64,000 bases of DNA, taken from assembly GCA_903813345.2 (NCBI GenBank), contig CAIIXF020000005.1, forward strand, positions 17,609,375-17,673,374. Reading direction: 5' to 3'. The position numbers and the translations under genes are program-made. The stretch is from Owenia fusiformis (taxonomy: Eukaryota > Annelida > Polychaeta > Sabellida > Oweniidae). The notes under the pieces are model-generated. The model ran no database searches, was not told the DNA's origin, and saw nothing but the letters and a program-made list of their open reading frames with translations. Below are positions 56,880-64,000 of the stretch, one piece after another. Numbering within the stretch: position 1 is the first letter of the stretch; every line of letters begins with the position of its first letter.

Positions 56880-59834
56880 TTATTTCTTTGCAACTTGGGG
56901 TGGTACCCAACTTTCTATTTTTGGCTTAGTGGTACTAAATGGTACATAAGCCTTGTCCGAAGCCGAAAGATTTTCTGTGTGATCAATGATCCATTTTCTG
57001 TCAACAGGTGGCGCTTCTGTAGGAGGCTTGTCAGTGATATAGTGCATCCAGCGATGCCTGAAAGAATAATAATAAAAATATTTTATAAAGATGTCATTTG
57101 AAAAAGAAATTTAACCATTCAAGTTCAAAAATTAAAGAGCTGAATTTAAAGATGGGATTTTAAGTTTCAAGTGCTACTGCATACTTCTACTTCTAACTTG
57201 ATGGTTTTTAAAGCTTATAGGATATCTAAATTTTAAATACATATTTCAATCCCCATGTGCTTCAATGGCACTGAGAATGAGAGTGAAAACTAGTAAACAA
57301 AAAATACATGTATGTCAAGTACTGGCCTTCATCAGGTACTTTAGGATTAGTTGATACATATAGATACAGTAATAAAATAAGATAATATGATACCCTATCA
57401 ATATTTCGATGCATGGTAAACAATTCATTTAGTATTGATTAAGAGATTGAAAACCCAAGGTTGCTTATTGGTTCAAAAGATGTCAATAGGTTTCTGAAGA
57501 TAACTGGATAAGTCCTATATAATACATATGCATAATTTAGAAGAATATTCTACAGTAGAATATTCTAATTGATTAATTATTCTAAAAATCTATTCTTCAA
57601 AACTTTTTACATGAACAGGCATATAATGTCAAAATATCCTGAATATTTCAGTTACCATTCAGCAGGGATTTGACTTCCATCGTAATCCATATTCACTCCT
57701 GGACTGTACTGAACCCAGCGGTTACGACCTGAAAGAATACATACCATATAATCATATTGGTTGATAAACCAATCAGACTGAAGAGACCTTAAGAGAAAAG
57801 CATTATGCAAGGACAATTGATTATAAAATATTCAACAATAACCAAAAATTCTTTCAACCATGTACCATGTATCAAATTGCATCTATTTATATTACTCAAC
57901 AAGGAATGGTTATTGCATCCTCCGAACAGGGGCGAGGGAACTCATAAGAAGATATTCTGGATCCTGGAACACTGCAATTGGAGGATGTGATTATTGGAGA
58001 ATAACTGACCTTGTTCGAGGACCATTACTTTAATAGCTACAGGTTGCTACACAAGTCAGCCGAGCACAAAATCAGAATAACACTCTTTCATTATTAGACA
58101 ATTTCAAATTTTAATTCATTATTTCTTCAATAACTTACCATAGAAATACATGTTGTTTTCATAATACTTATTGCCATATTTGTCTTGACCTACTTCATTT
58201 CCTAGTTTCAGTTCATCAGTTCTGAAAAACAATAATATTCCCATAAAAACATACTTTCTTAAGAAATATGTTCTTCATTTGTCACTGCAGTTGATGTACA
58301 AGTATCAAGTCAAATGCAAATTCATTCATAGTAATTTGAGAATTTGGGACAATACTGTGACATATTTGCAATTTGAAGAGATGAAGTTCAAGTAGATTTT
58401 ACTCCAATTGGTTAAGGTGCTATGGAAGTTAATAGGAAATGACAAAATAAAAAATGTCAAAGCCATGCTAGTGCTGGATTTTGAAAAGTTTTTGAACCAA
58501 GATAACAGAGTTCTGTTTGGACCTCCAGTCAGTTTAACTAGTTCCACATATCATTTATATGACCGGGAACACAATGGAAATGGTCAGAATGACCATGAAC
58601 ATGATGAAATAACCTTTTCAGCTCTCTGAAAATGTGACTAAAAAATAGCTAAAAGTAGGTGCTCAGGAAAGGTCAATGAACAGAATCTTTTGATTTTGTC
58701 ATTTGGAATTTAAAAAATCGTCTGAAACAATATTGGCTGTAGTTAAGATGAACTATGAAGATTGAACTTTAAGATCAGTGATTATGTGTGATATCGTTAC
58801 ACGTTGATATTTAAATAATCACTTTCTATATTTAAAAGTAAATCTCAACTCGAGATAGGTATTTGAACAAGGCCCCGTGAGTCCATGGGCATCAAAAATG
58901 TTCTGTGACACGGACATTGTATTTTACAATATGATTTCCTCGCCAATTTATTTATTAAGTTCACTGGTACTCACCTAAGATGGAAGAACTTCCGGGCTTC
59001 ATTTTCGGTAAGATATTTTTATTTCTCGATTCTACACCACTTATAAGTCAAGTTGTGGACAATAATTTGACTCAAAGTTAAAGAAGATAGTCTAGTTTGA
59101 GAATATGCAGGCGGTTCTATGTTTGGCACTAAATATGGGACTAAATATGTGAATTGCGTTTTCGTTAATATACCAAACATAGAACCGCCTCTATATTCTC
59201 AAAGTAGACTATCTTCCTTAGCTTTGAGCCAAATTATTGTCCACAACTTGACTCATCAGTGGTGTCGAATCGAGAAATAAAAATATCTTACAAAAAACGA
59301 AGCCCGGAAGTTCTTCCATCTTGTTACGCTGACGATACGTCAGCGTAACTAGGTGAGTACCAGTGAAGTTGGAATTATACATTTCTGCGATCGCATGTGG
59401 TAATCTTCCACTGAAGTTGCGATCTGCATTGCGACGAGCATGTGATAAGACGCAACTCTGGAAAATTCTCCCATGGTTGATGTTGTAATCGTACAGGCAT
59501 AAAGTTGAGACGTTCTCAGGACGGGCACGGGATAATCAAAATCCTGGTTACGCCACTGCTCACTGTGGATCAGACCTACTGCTCATTGTGGCAAAAAATT
59601 ATTTAAAAAAAATATAAAAAAATAAAAATAAAAAATCAGTCAGTTGAAGGTCAGGCTTCATACTGAAAATATATCTATCCAGGACAACGCAGATAAAATC
59701 CAACATGCAAATATTGAAAAATACCTATAGATCTGCAAAAAGTTTCCTATGACACCTCCATGTTGTTTGTAAATCTTGAAGAAATTGCCAGTTTTCTCCA
59801 TTAACTGCTTTACTTGTTTCCCTACGGCGGCCAT
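56880..59834 (-). CDS. NDUFA12: NADH dehydrogenase 1 alpha subcomplex subunit 12
   Basis: Complete gene, exons 59725-59834 (ATG), 58139-58221, 57656-57728, 56880-57057 (TAA); 147 residues against about 145 in mammals. It is an accessory subunit on the matrix arm of mitochondrial complex I. Recognisable family blocks: the N-terminal helix [42 protein letters not shown], and the C-terminal PYVPFST-like region read here as [15 protein letters not shown]. The start MAAVGKQ follows no upstream in-frame alternative that I could support. The sequence GAAATAAAAGG at the stop includes an AATAAA that overlaps the stop codon, so it may or may not serve as poly(A) signal. Confidence 0.96.
58960..59368. 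mobile_element. Near end-to-end palindromic element in NDUFA12 intron 1
   Basis: Arms of about 150 bases: left TTCACTGGTACTCACCTA to GCGGTTCTATGTTTGG, right the complement CCAAACATAGAACCGC to TAGGTGAGTACCAGTGAA. The right arm is interrupted by a perfect 27-base mini-palindrome (59323-59349, GTTACGCTGACG, ATA, then its complement) that is absent from the left arm. Class unknown. Confidence 0.85.
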
Positions 59835-60075
59835 GATTGGAGGTGAATACAGTACACGATTTGATTTGTTAATTGGTATAAACTGAACGAAAAGTACTAC
59901 AAACCCCGGGAATTATCTTTAATATTATCACATGCCAAGCCGTATAGTACCCAGTTTTTTATGAGGGGAGGAAGGCACGAACCCCTTCAGCAAACCCACA
60001 TCGACAAACATATATTATCTGCCCAACACAAGAAAAGATATTTCATTTTTTATGATTTTACAACATGGGGTCTAT

Positions 60076-60362
60076 TAGTTCAACAAGTTAAACCTAGTCT
60101 GGGCCTTATTTCTTATCTGACATATCTTGTGGCTTGTGGCCCGCCCTAGGTTTAACGTCCTTGCCTATTCGGCCCTTGATGCAAAAAATTTTAATGGTGA
60201 CCTATGGCAGCGCATGGAATTACATGCGCGTTTTATTAATAATTGATAGTGAGAATTTGCAACCAATGAAAGCATAGCACGGAAGTTAAACCCAACCACG
60301 GCAACAAGAACACTCAGATTAATAAATGAAAGCCGTGGTATTGGGTTTAACCTGTTGAACTA
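60076..60362. mobile_element. hAT-like MITE with TAGTTCAAC ends
   Basis: TAGTTCAACAAGTTAAACC at the left pairs with GGTTTAACCTGTTGAACTA at the right (one mismatch). GGTCTAT is present just outside both ends (60069-60075 and 60365-60371), consistent with an imperfectly placed target duplication. A second inverted pair inside brings GGTTTAAC and GTTAAACC together. Confidence 0.75.
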
Positions 60363-61026
60363 GCGGTCTATGGGCATCTCCCTGACCAAGAACTCACATT
60401 TTCAAAGAAAATTCAATTTTCAAACTTGATAAACTCTTAAAATCATATTTCTAACTTAATCAAGATTTGATCAATCTATTTTTGATGCCTGTCCCAAAAG
60501 ATGATATATAGCTGAAAGATGGAATCAATCACGGACGTCAAGTAAGTTTCTGGCGAAAGCCGGAGCATAGATTATTTAGAGGACTGGAAACAAGAATGTC
60601 CTACCTTTTTATTTCCCGAATCTCGCCTGAAATTAGCTCATCTTGGTGACTGTAACCTGTATATCTGTATTAGATAGAGTCTTTTCGTATCGCATCTGCC
60701 TCAATTTTAAAGTTTTATTGGTATTTTTAAATATGTGTTTTCAATATGTTGCCATTTGTGTCCTACCTTAATGATAGTTTGATATATCGATTGATTGAAT
60801 GGTCAATATACTTAAAATAGTCATGAGTGAAGAGCTCCTGGCCGGGGGTACTATTTTATTTTATTGGACGACTACTATTTTAAATGAAAACGTTCAATAT
60901 CTCATCAACAAGACAATCCGTTACCATTTCAATTCATAAAATATTAACATGACAGTTTTTAGAATATTACTTAAATTTATTGAACCCCGGCTAGAAATTT
61001 TACAATAGTTCACGGTGTCCCAGATG

Positions 61027-61531
61027 CAGGCCTGTCAACTGTCCCGCAATTTGCGTATTTGTCACGCATTTGCTGAAGAATTTGAAGTCACGCCAGTTTT
61101 TTTTGCGTGACACAAAATGTCACGCAAATACGCATTTTAGCTGGTAATTGTCACGCAAATATGTTTCTGTAAAAAAATTTTCAAAATATGTTTATGATAC
61201 GGTAAAAATACGAACGTCGGAAAAAAACGAACGCAATTTGTTCGGATTTGTCACGCGAATCCCGTATATGTCACGCATGTTCATTGGAAATTTTCGTACC
61301 TACCCGCCCCCCTCCCCCCCCCCCCCCCCCCCCGTTGACGATACCGCGTGCGTAGCGAGCGCGAAAAAATTGAGGTGATAAAAGTTTAGCAAAGGTGCTC
61401 AAACTTTGGCCAAAGGTGTTTAAAAGTTGGCCAAAGGTGTTCAATATTTGGACAAAAGTGTTCAGATTTGGACTTCGGTGTCCAACATTTGTAAGTCACT
61501 CATATTAGGTGGTCCCAAGTTGACAGCCCTG
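61027..61531. mobile_element. hAT-like MITE with internal tandem repeats
   Basis: Ends CAGGCCTGTCAACTGTCCC and GGTCCCAAGTTGACAGCCCTG; CAGATG flanks both ends. Contains five TGTCACGCAAAT-like units (61060-61280), a poly-C tract and four or five units of about 26 bases around TTTGGCCAAAGGTGTTCAA (61385-61495). Non-coding, with more CpG than the surroundings. Confidence 0.75.
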
Positions 61532-61801
61532 CAGATGCAATTACTTCTAGCCAAGAATTGGCTTGAGACTCAAGTAAGGACAATGTGTTCCACTTAAGGA
61601 GTTCTACTTGATATAGTGATATTCCACTTTTTACAGGTTTACTGTACATAGTAGAGTCCAGGCAAAAATATGACAACTGGCCAGTATTTCAGCTATCACC
61701 TAAATATCTGAGATCATTATAATGCAGAATGTACAAGAACAGTTTCTCAGTTCTACTAGAAATGAGTTCATTTTGTTCAAAAATCTATTTAAATCAGATT
61801 C

Positions 61802-63598
61802 TCAAAAATCAAATTCTAGATTTATATCTCCTATATATTCACATATATGGTCATAGTCTACTGTTTTTATTTGCTCCCGGTCCTGCAGGAGTTGAACTGT
61901 AGCCTGACAGATAGACTTGTTCCTCTTCAATACTTCACATAACTGGAAAACATGTTGAGGCAAACTTAATTAATATTAATAACATTTTATGGAACAATAT
62001 TTTCTTCAAAAATCGATATATTATCCATGTAGTTAAAGAGAAAGACCAATCACTTCAAACCAACATAAACTGCTAATAGTAAAAAAGGTTAAACACATCA
62101 AATTATTTGTGTACCACCAATTTCAAATTTTTGCATGTAATACTAGATCCTAATGACTGCAAGGTAATATTAATATTGCAATTTTTATTAAAATCTGAAT
62201 ATGGAATACAGAGCAGTTCAATAAAAAGATTCGGGAATAATTTCTAAACATCTTCAAAACATATTATTTTATGATTTATCCACTAGCAAATAATTCTCAT
62301 ACACACCTGGCCTTTGTATGTTCCACTTATGATCATGGCGTAAGATGGTTCAGTTTTGGGGACAACTGTCTCTAGCATTCTCTGTGTAACATCATCTAAA
62401 ACTCTCCCTTCTTCGGTTTGACAAATACATGTGTCAAGGCTCACAACATCTACGATCTTGACCTGAAAATGGGAATGAGAAATTCTACTTGAGAGCATAC
62501 ATATTATTTCATGTCGACAACTAGGGTTTCAATGGTCCATCCCTCAAGTCCATGTTTTCTGTACAGTAGTTGTTTTAGTAAGAGCATGTATAAAAGAAAT
62601 TGTTAACAATCTTGGAGAATATACTTTGCTTTCAATTCAATTCATCTTTTAATTTCAGTCCACTGCCTCTCATGTCAATATCAAAGCAAATGGGTGTTGC
62701 ACTCAGTTGCAAATACAAAAAAAAATATATATGACACTAGTGGTGTCAATTAACCGCTTGAGCATTAACCGGTTAACCGGGGGTTTTTACCGGTTAAAGT
62801 AGGTTAACCGGCGGGAAATTTGAACTGATAATTTCAAATGAAATCTTCATCTTCGATCTTGAAAGTTGAAAAAAATTGGAAAAATGATATATCGGCGTTT
62901 ATTTTTTACGTTCGTCAAGCTTTACTCTATTCTATGTAAGTAAGCGCGGGAAAGCAATGTGGCAGGGATTAAAGTTGCTGATTGGATGTTTGTAAGGAAT
63001 TATCGGACCTATCATGTATGAGTAGCTCACATGAAACTGACGCTTGAAAAACAAACAGATTAAAATGCAAAGTAAGCGCGGGAAAGCAATGTGGCAGGGA
63101 TTCAAGTTGCTGATTGGATGTTTGTAAGGAGTTATGGGACTTATGACATGTATGAGTAGCTTACGTGAAACTGACACCATAAAACCAAACGGATTAGCAT
63201 GCAAAATAAGCGCGGGAAATAACAGAATTATACACGGTCAACTAACCGCCCATAAAAACACAGACCGGTCAAGGCATTATCGGCGGTTAACCGGTTAACC
63301 TGTTAATACTTGACACCTCTATATGACACCCTATAGAAAATATGTTAGCACCCCATCAAAAGAAAAACATTCTGAGATATTTTGACCAAAACAGGTAAAT
63401 CCCTGTTAATCCCTATTGTGAATAAAACCTGAGGAGGACATTGGTCAGTATCATATAGACTATATAGAGCTATAGCTGATCTTAATATTTACCTTTGTAT
63501 TGTAGTATTTTCCTTTCTTATAATTCTCGTCTACTATTCTAACCCTCAGATGAGGTCTCAGCCAATAGTTCTTCTGCTTGACTGATCTCTTAGATTCC
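61802..63598 (-). CDS. GPKOW: G-patch and KOW domain protein, C-terminal exons
   Basis: Three exons, transcript order 63493-63598, 62307-62462, 61802-61942 (TGA), joined in frame; 5' exons lie beyond the right edge. Encodes about 134 residues: YWLRPHLRVRIVDE followed by the KGKYYNTK-VKIVDV junction, EEGRVLDDVTQRMLETVVP, then the second KOW-type motif SYAMIISGTYKGQ, and DYDHICEYIGDI near the end. This matches the C-terminal KOW/SH3-like part of GPKOW, a nuclear spliceosome-associated protein (Spp2 relative) that works with the DHX16 helicase. The G-patch itself is not in the window. Assignment rests on the WLxPHxRVRI and YAxICEYIG-like blocks recalled for the family. Confidence 0.85.
62738..63321. 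mobile_element. hAT-type MITE with exact 8-base target duplication
   Basis: TAGTGGTGTCAATTAACCG at the left, CTTGACACCTCTA at the right, flanked on both sides by TATGACAC (62730-62737 and 63322-63329). Terminal regions carry repeated GGTTAACCGG. The interior has a tandem duplication of about 135 bases (62938-63068 and 63072-63215, both starting TAAGCGCGGGAAAGCAATG). Lies in a GPKOW intron. Confidence 0.92.
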
Positions 63599-63829
63599 CT
63601 GAAATAAAGATTATCTTTCAAATAAAATCTTGTACTCCTCAAAATCTGAGAAACTGGAGTTTAAGTAAGCAAAAAATAGTAATACAGCTAACAGTCTGTT
63701 GTTAGTCCCATGCAGAAACGTAACCTTAACTCTCCAGTAAAGAAGGTGCAGAACTACATGAATGTGAACTCCTAACAATATGAATGGTATACCTTATTTC
63801 TGTAAGCTCAATATACATGTACATATAGT

Positions 63830-63945
63830 TGGACTAGACAACAGCAACGCCAAAGCGTAGCAAATCCCATCGAACAGCCATGGCTGGCATATTTACAAAG
63901 TATATAGCAAAAATGGCAGCCATTTTTCAAAATGGCCACCTTCTA
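63830..63945. repeat. Dispersed repeat, third copy of the 4620-4665 block
   Basis: GACTAGACAACAGCAACGCC then AAAGCGTAGCAAATCCCA corresponds to 4620-4665 in reverse and to 14690-14735. It is followed by AAAATGGCAGCCATTTTTC, a short palindrome. Confidence 0.55.
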
Positions 63946-64000
63946 CCAAAAGTTTCATTAGACAGTGTGCCATGCTTATAGTATTCACATACCAAATATG

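Larger units (their letters stand above)
59835..61801. other. Spacer between GPKOW 3' end and NDUFA12 start
   Basis: Presumed NDUFA12 promoter lies just right of 59834, without a recognised core motif. Two hAT-like MITEs (60076-60362, 61027-61531) fill part of it. A poly-C run lies at about 61308-61333. No other gene is seen. Confidence 0.6.

Overview
The window is AT-rich nuclear DNA of an animal, most likely a marine invertebrate (echinoderm, hemichordate, amphioxus or lophotrochozoan; the sequence alone does not settle which). The evidence is spliced animal genes with GT-AG introns, gene families such as DSTYK, GPKOW and POMGNT1-like, and introns and spacers packed with small inverted-repeat transposons, minisatellites and poly-C runs. 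No tRNA, rRNA, CRISPR array or bacterial-type operon was seen.

Layout: (1) 1337-7327 (+), the 3' eleven exons of a GK5-type FGGY carbohydrate kinase; the N-terminal exons lie left of the window. (2) 11462-31508 (-), a complete POMGNT1-like gene: type II membrane anchor, two tandem ILEI/FAM3-type domains and a GnT-I-type glycosyltransferase domain. It has 23 exon positions, two of which exist in two versions. (3) 36288-51676 (+), a complete 12-exon DSTYK gene of 928 codons. (4) 56880-59834 (-), a complete 4-exon NDUFA12 (complex I subunit). (5) 61802-63598 and beyond (-), the last three visible exons of GPKOW (spliceosomal G-patch/KOW protein). GK5 and the POMGNT1-like gene converge; the POMGNT1-like gene and DSTYK diverge from a spacer of about 4.8 kb rich in transposons; DSTYK and NDUFA12 converge. 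The genes are functionally unrelated, as usual for animal neighbours. All exon joins were checked by hand for phase: every reading frame closes exactly.

Most interesting: in the POMGNT1-like gene each of the two ILEI domains has a tandemly duplicated exon for the same C-terminal half-domain (7a/7b and 12a/12b). All four have a length of 1 modulo 3 and identical phases, so using both or neither exon of a pair gives an early stop, and only one-of-each transcripts are open. That is the signature of two independent mutually exclusive exon pairs, giving four predicted isoforms. The transferase domain also seems to have lost key catalytic acids.

A second theme is that tandem repeats sit on, and appear to derive from, splice-donor junctions in three different genes: GK5 exon 10 of the window, POMGNT1-like exon 5 and DSTYK exon 10. 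The rest of the accessory DNA is a collection of non-autonomous DNA transposons (hAT-, pogo-, mariner- and TTAA-type), several of them with visible target-site duplications, plus a few dispersed repeat families.
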